Positions 8,915 to 16,155 of a stretch of 64,000 nucleotides of DNA are shown piece after piece. The position numbers were made by a program, and so were the translations under genes. The notes below the pieces were generated by a model, which was given only the letters and a program-made list of their open reading frames with translations, ran no database searches and was not told the DNA's origin. The number at the start of each line of letters is the position of its first letter. Positions within the stretch are counted from its first letter, which is position 1. This stretch comes from Afipia felis ATCC 53690 (lineage in GTDB: Bacteria > Pseudomonadota > Alphaproteobacteria > Rhizobiales > Xanthobacteraceae): positions 1,922,001-1,986,000 of the forward strand of contig NZ_KB375270.1 in NCBI RefSeq assembly GCF_000314735.2, read 5' to 3'.

Positions 8915-9997
8915 ATGAAGATAGCACTCGCCATCTTTCAGCTTGAGACGCTCGGCGGCAAGGAACGCGACTGCCTGGCGATCGCGGCCTATCTGCAACA
9001 GCGCGGCCATGATGTGACCCTCGTCACCACACGCGCAGCTTCTTCCCCACTGCCTGTTGCGATCATACCCCGCAAGGGGCTCTCCAATCACGGTCGCACG
9101 CGCCATTTCGCAAAAGCCGTCATGGCCTATCGCGACCAGCACCGGCCCAATGCGTTGCTGTCGTTCGAGCGGGTGCCGGGCGCGGATTTCCATTACGCGG
9201 CGGACGCCGCCGTGGCGCTTCGGATGACAGGCGTGAAAAGCTTCCTGCCGCGGGCGCGCACCTATCTGCAGCTCGAACGTGGCGTCTTCGAGAATCCGCA
9301 CACCCGTTTCTTCTTTTTGACGCAAGCTCAGCGCGATCAATACGCCGCCCATTACGATTTCGATCCCGCGCGTGGCACGGTGCTGCCTGTCATCCTGCAT
9401 GAGGAACGTTTTGAGGCCGCACGGACAGCAGCGGAGCGGGACGTAACGCGCGACAAACTCGGCCTGCCGCGCGATGCTATGGTGGCACTCGCGGTCGCGG
9501 TGAAGCCGAAGCAGAAGGGGCTCGATCGTTCGCTCGACGCGCTCACGCGGTTTCCGCACCTCCATCTCGTCAGCGCGGGCAGTACCGAGTCCTGGATCGC
9601 CGAGCAGGCCAAGGCACTGAAAATCGAGGATCGCATTCACGTCCTTCCTTATGGCGCCAATGTCATGGACCTCATGGCGGCTTCCGATTTTCTGCTCCAT
9701 CCCGCGCGCGCGGAAGCAGCGGGACAGGTGATCGCTGAAGCCCTGCTCGCGGGACGGCCCGCCATCGTCACCGGGATTTGCGGTTACGCGGGCGAAATCG
9801 CGCAATCCGGCGCCGGCGTCGTGCTGCGCGAGCCATTCAATCCGCAAGATCTCACCGCCGCGATCACGACGATGCTGGAACGGCTTCCGGCCATGACGGC
9901 AGCCGCCAGGACCGAGGCAACCATGCTGCAGGGCCGGCGTGGCCGATGGTTGTCGGTGATCGCCGATGCAATCGAGTACGCCGCCTCGTCGTCCTAG
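8915..9997 (+). CDS. WaaG-like GT-B glycosyltransferase
   Basis: The product is probably a lipopolysaccharide-core or related hexose transferase at the inner membrane face. At 360 residues it begins MKIALAIFQLETLGGKERDC, resembling the N-terminal nucleotide-binding half of WaaG. The second half has VKPKQKGLDRSLDAL, a GT4-type strand, and the EAAGQVIAEALLAGRPAIVTG region with the paired Glu (E-x7-E) of family GT4. The ATG at 8915 is the real start; an apparent extension back to 8153 runs antisense through hemC. It ends 4 nt into the convergent hydrolase gene. Confidence 0.8.
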   Translation: MKIALAIFQLETLGGKERDCLAIAAYLQQRGHDVTLVTTRAASSPLPVAIIPRKGLSNHGRTRHFAKAVMAYRDQHRPNALLSFERVPGADFHYAADAAVALRMTGVKSFLPRARTYLQLERGVFENPHTRFFFLTQAQRDQYAAHYDFDPARGTVLPVILHEERFEAARTAAERDVTRDKLGLPRDAMVALAVAVKPKQKGLDRSLDALTRFPHLHLVSAGSTESWIAEQAKALKIEDRIHVLPYGANVMDLMAASDFLLHPARAEAAGQVIAEALLAGRPAIVTGICGYAGEIAQSGAGVVLREPFNPQDLTAAITTMLERLPAMTAAARTEATMLQGRRGRWLSVIADAIEYAASSS

Positions 9998-10500
9998 CGT
10001 CCGCCCAGTACGTAACTCGCCATCTCTCGCTCTCGCGCGGCGATGATGGTGAAATGATCCTCGCCTTGGCGAGGAAAGAAATTCACCGTCCGGGTATGAG
10101 GAAGCGAAACAGCGCCACCCGTCGGATCGAGCGTGATGACCAATTGCACCGGCACGCCGGCCTCATCGAGCGCATTTGCCATCTCGCCTGCCGCGCTGCC
10201 CCCGAGCGAATGGCCGATGATCTCGATAGAGCGAACTTCTCCGCTGCTGTAACGGCGGATCGCATCCTCGACGAGCGCAGGCTCATCGCTGTAGTTAGCG
10301 ACCGTGGTCGGAATTCCCTGCTGCTGCATCTCCCAACCGAACTCGGCAAGGCCCGGCGAATTATTGCCAAGTCCCAGCAGCACGTAGAGATGCGTGCCGC
10401 CTCGCGGTCTGAAGCCGTCCGATTTCGCAGAGATACCGCTTGGCCAAGCCAACGCGGCACAAGCCAGAAGCAGGCCAGCCATTCCACGACGCAAAAACAT
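9994..10500 (-). CDS. Exported alpha/beta-hydrolase-like protein
   Basis: The product is 168 residues with a signal peptide (MFLRRGMAGLLLACAALAWPSGISA). After it come a GTHLYVLLGLGNNS strand-turn and EIIGHSLGG, a lipase-type nucleophile elbow, then LVITLDPTGG, which may hold the acidic residue; a His appears in GEDHFTII. The size is small for a complete hydrolase, so it may be a minimal esterase or a non-catalytic relative. The substrate is unknown. Its 3' end overlaps the convergent glycosyltransferase by 4 nt. Confidence 0.65.
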   Translation of the reverse strand: MFLRRGMAGLLLACAALAWPSGISAKSDGFRPRGGTHLYVLLGLGNNSPGLAEFGWEMQQQGIPTTVANYSDEPALVEDAIRRYSSGEVRSIEIIGHSLGGSAAGEMANALDEAGVPVQLVITLDPTGGAVSLPHTRTVNFFPRQGEDHFTIIAAREREMASYVLGGR

Positions 10501-10692
10501 CGTAGCCTCCCGCGGGGTGGAAAATCATAGCGGAACTTCATTGGCCGAAAAAGGGTTCTGTTCCTCCAAAAAATCGTGATCGGCGCTCAACAAGGCTTGT
10601 GAGCCTTCCAATAACATATATATTAAATGAATCTTATAGACTAAGCTGCCATGTGAATATCGGCTCGGCACACTCGTCCACCGGAATATCTG

Positions 10693-11034
10693 ATGACCCA
10701 CGTCGTCACCGACAACTGCGTCAAGTGCAAGTACATGGATTGCGTGGAGGTCTGTCCGGTCGATTGCTTCTACGAAGGCGAGAACATGCTCGTCATCCAC
10801 CCCGACGAGTGCATCGATTGCGGTGTTTGCGTGCCAGAGTGCCCAGCCGAGGCGATTTTCCCAGACACGGATCGCGAGGCCGAGCCGAAATGGCTGGAGC
10901 AGAACCGGAAATATGCCTCGCTCTGGCCGAATATTCCGTTCAAAAAGGCACCTCCTGAAGATGCCGACAAATGGAACGGCGTGAAGGACAAATTCGACCA
11001 GTATTTCAGCGAGAAGCCGGGCGAAGGCGCCTGA
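10693..11034 (+). CDS. fdxA: Ferredoxin FdxA, 7Fe-8S type
   Basis: FdxA is a small cytosolic electron carrier with one 3Fe-4S and one 4Fe-4S cluster. The cysteines are in [17 protein letters not shown] and [12 protein letters not shown], and the first set shows the CxxC...C-P layout of the 7Fe type. The protein has 113 residues, with the long C-terminal tail ([19 protein letters not shown]) usual in alphaproteobacteria. It starts 193 nt after the divergent hydrolase gene and 76 nt before fixL, consistent with a role in low-oxygen metabolism. No clear FixK box was found in front of it. Confidence 0.93.
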   Translation: MTHVVTDNCVKCKYMDCVEVCPVDCFYEGENMLVIHPDECIDCGVCVPECPAEAIFPDTDREAEPKWLEQNRKYASLWPNIPFKKAPPEDADKWNGVKDKFDQYFSEKPGEGA

Positions 11035-11109
11035 CCGCAAGCCGTCCATTCGGAGTGCTTGTCGCCGCGGCCAAATCAAGGTGAAATGCCTCTTTGAGAC
11101 AGTATCGCC

Positions 11110-12636
11110 GTGCCCAGCCATATCCCACCCCCAAACGCTTTCGACGACACGCTGCTCCAGCACGGGCTGGAGGATTCCGGCATCGGCACGTGGGATCTCA
11201 ATCTCGCGACCCGAGAGCTCGCGCTGTCGCCCACGACGCGCAGGCTGTTCGGCCTCTTGCCCGATGAAAGCATCGAATACGCGCGGTTTCTCGCGTTGCT
11301 CCAACCGGAAGACCGCGAGCGCACCGAACGCGCGATTGAACGCTCAATCGCGGACGGCACCAATTTCGATATCCAGTACCGGATCGCCACGCCGCACGGA
11401 GCCACCCACTGGCTGCGAACCCGCAGCGCGGTCGTCAAGGGCCAGAACGGCGCGGAGCATTTGTCCGGCATCGTCATTGATATCGAGGAACAGAAGCAGC
11501 TAGAGGCGGCGCTGCGGATACGCGAAGGCCATTTGCGCTCGATTCTCGAAACTATCCCCGACGCGATGATCGTGATCGACGGTCGGGGCATTATGCAGTT
11601 TTTCAGCAAGGCCGCCGTCCGGCAGTTCGGCTACAACGAAAACGAGGTGATCGGAAAGAACGTCAGCATGCTGATGCCAAATCCCGACAGCGCCCGCCAT
11701 GATAGTTACCTCGAGCGCTATCGCGCCACCGGCGAGCGCCACATCATCGGCATCGGCCGCATCGTCTCCGGCAAACGCAAGGATGGCACGATCTTCCCGA
11801 TGCATTTGTCGATCGGCGAAATGCAGACCGAGGGCGAGCCTTACTTCACCGGCTTCGTGCGCGATCTCACCGAATATCAGCAGACCCAGGCCCGGATGCA
11901 GGAACTGCAATCCGAGCTCGTGCATGTTTCGCGCCTCACGGCGATGGGCGAAATGGCGTCTGCGCTGGCGCACGAATTGAACCAGCCGCTCGCCGCCATC
12001 AGCAACTACCTGAAGGGTTCGCGGCGCCTGCTTGCCTCCGACACCGAGGAAAACCGGGCGAAGATCGAATCCGCGATGGATCGTGCCGCCGAACAGGCCA
12101 TTCGCGCCGGACATATCATCCGCCGCCTGCGCGATTTCGTCTCGCGCGGCGAATCTGAAAAGCGTGTCGAGAAGGCCTCGAAACTGATCGAGGAAGCCGG
12201 TGCGCTGGGGCTCACCGGTGCGCGCGAACAGGGTGTCTCGCTCCATTTCAATCTCGACCCGGATCACGATCTCGTTCTGGTCGATCGCGTCCAGATCCAG
12301 CAGGTTCTTGTCAATTTGTTTCGCAATGCCCTCGACGCCATGACCGAATCCGCGCAGCGCACGATGGTCGTTACCTGTTCCCGCGCTGCAAATGATATGA
12401 TCGAGATCGCTGTTTCCGATACCGGCCACGGCATCGGGAAGGAACATCAGCCAAGGATGTTCCAGACCTTCTTCACCACCAAGAAGACCGGTATGGGAGT
12501 TGGCTTGTCGATCAGCAGAACCATCGTCGAGGCTCATGGCGGACGCATGTGGACCGAAAACAACCCGGCGGGCGGCGCGACCTTCCGTTTCACTCTGCCG
12601 GCTGCGCCCAGCGAAGGATTGACCGATGTCGGTTGA
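11110..12636 (+). CDS. fixL: Oxygen-sensing heme histidine kinase FixL
   Basis: FixL is a soluble PAS-heme kinase that phosphorylates FixJ when oxygen is low. It has 508 residues: PAS-A at about 15-135, the heme PAS-B at about 142-260, and the kinase after that. In PAS-B, ARHDSYLERYR holds the heme-ligating His197, and GIGRIVSGKRKDG holds Arg217, matching Bradyrhizobium His200 and Arg220 with an offset of three. AHELNQPLAAISNY holds the phosphorylated His288, and NLFRNALDAM is the N-box. The start is GTG 11110. It overlaps fixJ by 11 nt. Confidence 0.95.
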   Translation: MPSHIPPPNAFDDTLLQHGLEDSGIGTWDLNLATRELALSPTTRRLFGLLPDESIEYARFLALLQPEDRERTERAIERSIADGTNFDIQYRIATPHGATHWLRTRSAVVKGQNGAEHLSGIVIDIEEQKQLEAALRIREGHLRSILETIPDAMIVIDGRGIMQFFSKAAVRQFGYNENEVIGKNVSMLMPNPDSARHDSYLERYRATGERHIIGIGRIVSGKRKDGTIFPMHLSIGEMQTEGEPYFTGFVRDLTEYQQTQARMQELQSELVHVSRLTAMGEMASALAHELNQPLAAISNYLKGSRRLLASDTEENRAKIESAMDRAAEQAIRAGHIIRRLRDFVSRGESEKRVEKASKLIEEAGALGLTGAREQGVSLHFNLDPDHDLVLVDRVQIQQVLVNLFRNALDAMTESAQRTMVVTCSRAANDMIEIAVSDTGHGIGKEHQPRMFQTFFTTKKTGMGVGLSISRTIVEAHGGRMWTENNPAGGATFRFTLPAAPSEGLTDVG

Positions 12637-13243
12637 AGGACTTGTTTATGTCATCGACGACGATCCGGCGATGCGGGATTCGCTGGATTTCCTCCTCGAA
12701 TCCGCAGGTCTGAAAGCACGCCTGTTCGAATCCGCGGTAAGCTTTCTCGAAACCCTGCCCGCGCTTGGGCCAGGCTGTATCGTCTCCGATGTGCGGATGC
12801 CGAATCTCGACGGTCTGGAATTGCTGAAGCGGCTGCGCGACAGCAACAAATCCTTTCCCACCATTATCATGACCGGCCACGGCGACATTCCGCTTGCGGT
12901 CGAGGCGATGAAACTCGGCGCTATCGATTTCATCGAAAAGCCCTTCGAGGACGACCGGCTGATCGGCACCATCCAGGCAGCCCTCAGTGGTGCCGCGCAA
13001 CGCCAGAAGGGCGAAGCCTTGGACGCCGACGTCGCTTCCCGAATCGCAAGCCTCAGCCCGCGCGAACGCCAGGTGCTGGACGGTCTCGTCGCGGGCCTGT
13101 CAAACAAGCTGATCGCGCGGGATTACGATATCAGTCCCCGCACCATCGAGGTCTATCGCGCCAACGTCATGACCAAGATGCAAGCCTCCAGCATCTCCGA
13201 ACTTGTGCGCTTCGCCATTCGCGGTGGTCTTCTAAAGGATTGA
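12626..13243 (+). CDS. fixJ: Response regulator FixJ
   Basis: FixJ is phosphorylated by FixL and activates transcription, chiefly of fixK, in low oxygen. At 205 residues it has a receiver (about 1-120) with DDDPAM and the phosphoacceptor Asp55 in CIVSDVRMPN, then a LuxR-type HTH (LSPRERQVLDGLVAG, with SNKLIARDYDISPRTIEVYRANV as recognition region). The 11-nt overlap with fixL makes translational coupling likely. Downstream are a lone receiver and fixK, the same order as in Bradyrhizobium japonicum. Confidence 0.95.
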   Translation: MSVEGLVYVIDDDPAMRDSLDFLLESAGLKARLFESAVSFLETLPALGPGCIVSDVRMPNLDGLELLKRLRDSNKSFPTIIMTGHGDIPLAVEAMKLGAIDFIEKPFEDDRLIGTIQAALSGAAQRQKGEALDADVASRIASLSPRERQVLDGLVAGLSNKLIARDYDISPRTIEVYRANVMTKMQASSISELVRFAIRGGLLKD

Positions 13244-13315
13244 GACAAATCAATGCAGTGAGGCTTCAGGACAGCCAGTCTTGAAAGACGCACCCTTGCG
13301 TCGACCGGTTCAATC

Positions 13316-13714
13316 ATGTCCTCCCTGCGCAAAAGCACTGTCTACGTTATCGACGACGACCCGGATGTTTTAGGCTCCTTGCGCTTTCTGCTGGAAGCGG
13401 AGGGATTCGAAACCCTGACGTTCCGCACCGCTTCCGCGGCGCTGGAGGCGAGCGTGCCGCGCCACGCCGACTGCTTCATCATCGACTACAAGATGCCCGG
13501 TATGAACGGCCTCGACCTCGTCTCCCGCCTGCACGGCCAGGACGTCCGGGTGCCAATCATTCTCATCACCGGCGATCCCGACGAGACCATCGCCGCAAAG
13601 GCGATGGCCGCAGGCGTGCACTATGTGCTGCGCAAGCCGCATCTGGAGGAAAGCCTGATCGCCCATGTCCGGCAGGCGATGCAGGATGGCCCTGCGGCAA
13701 CCGGTCCCTCCTGA
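13316..13714 (+). CDS. Single-domain FixJ-like receiver protein
   Basis: The product is 132 residues that consist only of a CheY-like receiver. VYVIDDDPDV gives the acidic pocket, CFIIDYKMPG gives the phosphoacceptor Asp57, and RKPHLEE gives the conserved Lys. No output domain is present. It lies between fixJ and fixK, where Bradyrhizobium japonicum also has a lone receiver gene. It may be a phosphate sink or competitor for FixL; this is inference. It starts 73 nt after fixJ. Confidence 0.88.
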   Translation: MSSLRKSTVYVIDDDPDVLGSLRFLLEAEGFETLTFRTASAALEASVPRHADCFIIDYKMPGMNGLDLVSRLHGQDVRVPIILITGDPDETIAAKAMAAGVHYVLRKPHLEESLIAHVRQAMQDGPAATGPS

Positions 13715-13743
13715 ACGAAAATCAGCCTGTCACCTCCGGTGAA

Positions 13744-13769
13744 TCCCTTAAGGTGCGCCCCCTAAGGGA
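13744..13769. promoter_or_regulatory. Inverted repeat upstream of fixK, candidate operator
   Basis: TCCCTTA at 13744-13750 and TAAGGGA at 13763-13769 form a perfect 7-bp inverted repeat with 12 nt between. A smaller palindrome (CACC-TCC-GGTG) sits at 13731-13741. The repeat lies 66 bp upstream of the fixK start, a plausible place for an activator such as FixJ; the binding protein is not established by the sequence. Confidence 0.4.
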
Positions 13770-13834
13770 CCGCGCGAAATACCGCCGCCTCTGCATTTCG
13801 GAGAGAAAGAGTTATCGCCTCATAGGAGATGACC

Positions 13835-14533
13835 ATGCTTGCCGAGATGCCCGCCACGCCCGCCGCTTGCACCTTCGGACGAATCTCCGCCATGAAGGTT
13901 GCGCCGCCCGTCGACCGCTTCGACGCGGTCCTCCGCAGCGCGGATCTCGCCGGAGCCTGCCTCACCTATCACAAGGACGAGGAGATCTACGGCGAAAGCG
14001 AGCACGCCGACTACATCTACAAGGTGATCTCCGGCGCGGTGCGCACTTACAAGCTTCTGCCGGACGGCCGCCGTCAGATCGACGCCTTCCACCTCGCCGG
14101 CGACGTGTTCGGCCTGGATTCGGGCGCCGAGTATCGGCTCACCGCTGAAGCCATCGTCGATAGTCAGTTGCGCGCGGTGAGCCGCCATCAACTCGAGGTG
14201 GCCGCCGAAACCGAAGTCCGGGTCGCACACGGCCTCTGGATGCTCACCGCCGACCATCTGCGTCACGCCGAGGACCACATGCTGCTGCTCGGCCGCAAGA
14301 CCGCAACCGAGCGCGTGGCAACCTTCCTTCTGGAAATGGACCGCCGCCTCGCAGTCGCCGGGTTGATGGCGCTGCCGATGTCACGACGCGACATCGCCGA
14401 CTATCTCGGGCTGACGCTGGAAACCGTCTCGCGCACGTTCTCGCAATTGCAAAGCCAGGGCGTACTGGGCCTGTCTGGCGCGCGGCGCGTAGCGCTGCGT
14501 GATCGTCAATGCCTGCTCGGCATGGATGCCTGA
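13835..14533 (+). CDS. fixK: CRP/FNR-family activator FixK
   Basis: FixK activates microaerobic and denitrification genes by binding TTGA-N6-TCAA boxes. The start ATG 13835 is chosen over 13829 because AGGAG ends at 13828. It gives 232 residues, the length I recall for B. japonicum FixK2. The cyclic-nucleotide-binding-like domain spans about 30-150 and the HTH is in RRDIADYLGLTLETVSRTFSQL. There is no FNR-type N-terminal Cys set. Residue 183, just before the recognition motif (LPMSRRDIADYL), is Ser, where FixK2 has a redox-sensitive Cys. It converges on nnrS with a 28-nt overlap. Confidence 0.92.
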   Translation: MLAEMPATPAACTFGRISAMKVAPPVDRFDAVLRSADLAGACLTYHKDEEIYGESEHADYIYKVISGAVRTYKLLPDGRRQIDAFHLAGDVFGLDSGAEYRLTAEAIVDSQLRAVSRHQLEVAAETEVRVAHGLWMLTADHLRHAEDHMLLLGRKTATERVATFLLEMDRRLAVAGLMALPMSRRDIADYLGLTLETVSRTFSQLQSQGVLGLSGARRVALRDRQCLLGMDA

Positions 14534-15729
14534 GGCGCCCGCTCATCGAGGCGGACAGCGATAAACATCGGTGCGTAGCTCAGCGCAAATCCGAGAAACG
14601 AGAGAGACCAGCAAGCAGCGGCCAGACAGATCAGGCCGTTGCTCCATGCCGGAACAAACACCGCCGCGATCCGCACTAACGCCGCCACCGTGACGAGGAC
14701 GTAAACTCCCTGCGTCAATGCGGACGCCGCAAGTGGCCGGCCGCTATGACCGAGGCTCGCCCGCGACATCACCGCGAGCGTCATGATGCCTGCTCCTCCC
14801 GCCATCCAGGCGTGAATCGCCGCGCTCACGCCGACCAACCCCGATGCCGACATCGCCGCCAGCACAAAGCCGAGTGGCACGAAAGCGTAGCCGATGTGGA
14901 GAATTACCAGCAGCCTGTTGGCCCAGGTGCGATAGCCTGCCCAGCGCACAAGCCGCGCAAAATGGAAAAGCCCCGCGACAAAGCAGAGCCCGCCGGTCAG
15001 CATTCCCTCGGGCCGTACGACCCAAGCGACAAGGGCGAGAGCGCCAAACGCCACGGCTGCACCGTCGAAGCGGGAAAACGGCACCGGCATCGCGCCCTGC
15101 GGACGCCGCATCAGCCAGATCCGCGTGAAGGCCGGGACGATGCGGCCAGCGATCACCGAGACCAGAAGAACGACGACGGCAACGCCGGCGCGCGCACTGT
15201 AAGCGGCGACACCCTGCACGTGCGCCTCGATGTGAAAGGCGATGTTGCAGCCAAACAGCAGGAGCACCAGCGCCACCACCCGCATGTTGCGGATATTCCT
15301 GGCAGCCAGAACCTCGCGGGTCGCCACCGCCCCGGCCAGAAGCAGGAACGACGCATCGACCAGCATCGCCCCGCGCCAGCCGATCTGTTCGGAACATGCC
15401 ACTGCTACTCGGCCGAGCACCCATACGGCGACCATCAACAGCAGCAGATGGCCGCGCACCGGCGGGCGGCCGGTCCAGTTCGGAATTGCGGTCAGCAGAA
15501 ATCCCGCGATTACCGCCGGCAGGAAGCCGAACAGCATTTCGTGAATATGCCAGTCAAGCGGCGCGAGCGCCGTGTGGAGCGTTAATTCGCCGAAATAGAC
15601 CGGCATCCAGATCGCGATCGCCAGTCCCGAATACAGCGCCCCACCCAGAAAGAACGGCCGGAAGCCATAGGACAGAAACGCCAGTCCCCCGGCATCCCAC
15701 AACGGCAAGCGAGGTGTTCGCGGGTTCAT
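14506..15729 (-). CDS. nnrS: NnrS family heme/copper membrane protein
   Basis: NnrS proteins are polytopic membrane proteins linked to nitric oxide tolerance and denitrification. The 407 residues contain about twelve hydrophobic segments and the family's His-rich loops (LAPLDWHIHEMLFGF, FGCNIAFHIEAH, VSAAIHAWMAGG, SRASLGHSGR). The N-terminus reads LWDAGGLAFLSYGFRPFFLGG, typical of the family. A 40-aa membrane ORF and a FixK-type box lie directly upstream, so low-oxygen control by the neighbouring FixK is likely. Its 3' end overlaps fixK tail to tail. Confidence 0.9.
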   Translation of the reverse strand: MNPRTPRLPLWDAGGLAFLSYGFRPFFLGGALYSGLAIAIWMPVYFGELTLHTALAPLDWHIHEMLFGFLPAVIAGFLLTAIPNWTGRPPVRGHLLLLMVAVWVLGRVAVACSEQIGWRGAMLVDASFLLLAGAVATREVLAARNIRNMRVVALVLLLFGCNIAFHIEAHVQGVAAYSARAGVAVVVLLVSVIAGRIVPAFTRIWLMRRPQGAMPVPFSRFDGAAVAFGALALVAWVVRPEGMLTGGLCFVAGLFHFARLVRWAGYRTWANRLLVILHIGYAFVPLGFVLAAMSASGLVGVSAAIHAWMAGGAGIMTLAVMSRASLGHSGRPLAASALTQGVYVLVTVAALVRIAAVFVPAWSNGLICLAAACWSLSFLGFALSYAPMFIAVRLDERAPQASMPSRH

Positions 15730-15742
15730 GCCGCGCCCCCGT

Positions 15743-15865
15743 TCAAAAGCTACGTCGCCTCACTTTTTGAAATTCGGCACCAGGCCCGCGCTTCGCCTTC
15801 AAATCATCCAACGCGCGAATGGCCACGAGCACTGTCAGGACAAACAGAACCAGATAGAGTGACAT
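15743..15865 (-). CDS. 40-aa single-pass membrane microprotein
   Basis: ATG at 15863-15865 has a near-perfect AGGAGG at 15872-15877, six nt away, and reads 40 residues to a TGA at 15743-15745. The N-terminal half MSLYLVLFVLTVLVAIRAL is one hydrophobic helix, followed by a basic, soluble tail ending VRRRSF. It ends 13 nt before nnrS on the same strand and lies downstream of a TTGA-N6-TCAA box. It is probably co-expressed with NnrS and may be a small subunit or partner. No family is recognised. Confidence 0.65.
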   Translation of the reverse strand: MSLYLVLFVLTVLVAIRALDDLKAKRGPGAEFQKVRRRSF

Positions 15866-15913
15866 GATGCGCCTCCTGAAGGCCTCAGCGTGCAGCTTTC
15901 CCGCACCATTGCC

Positions 15914-15927
15914 TTGAGGAACATCAA
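15914..15927. promoter_or_regulatory. FixK/FNR-type box
   Basis: TTGAGGAACATCAA fits the TTGA-N6-TCAA consensus exactly. Its centre is about 55 bp upstream of the 40-aa ORF start and 191 bp upstream of nnrS. The activator gene fixK is next door. For the opposite direction, the fixI start is 229 bp away. A good -10 is not evident in either direction. Confidence 0.65.
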
Positions 15928-16155
15928 ATACGCCCCAAAATCTGGGAATTCACGCTGCGACCAGTTCCCGCAGACCTTGGCAGATTTTCCCGCAGGTCCG
16001 TAATTTGCGCTAACACAAAGACTATTCCGCCGCGGCGGATAGGGTACAGCGTTCTTTCAGCGTCCGGATAGCGGTATGCTGAAACGCCTTAGAAATATGC
16101 TGCACGCAGCACAAACGCTCCCCGACAGAAGCGCTGCGAATTGCTGGAGAAACTG

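Noticed and set aside
8870..9847. Open frame of 325 codons on the minus strand
   Set aside because: It is antisense to the glycosyltransferase gene and is an Arg/Gly-rich shadow.
10560..10600. FixK box in front of fdxA (GTGATCGGCGCTCAA region)
   Set aside because: It does not fit TTGA-N6-TCAA; the left half is shifted by one base.
11500..12537. Open frame of 345 codons on the minus strand
   Set aside because: It is antisense to fixL, which has all catalytic motifs, and its composition is that of a high-GC shadow frame.
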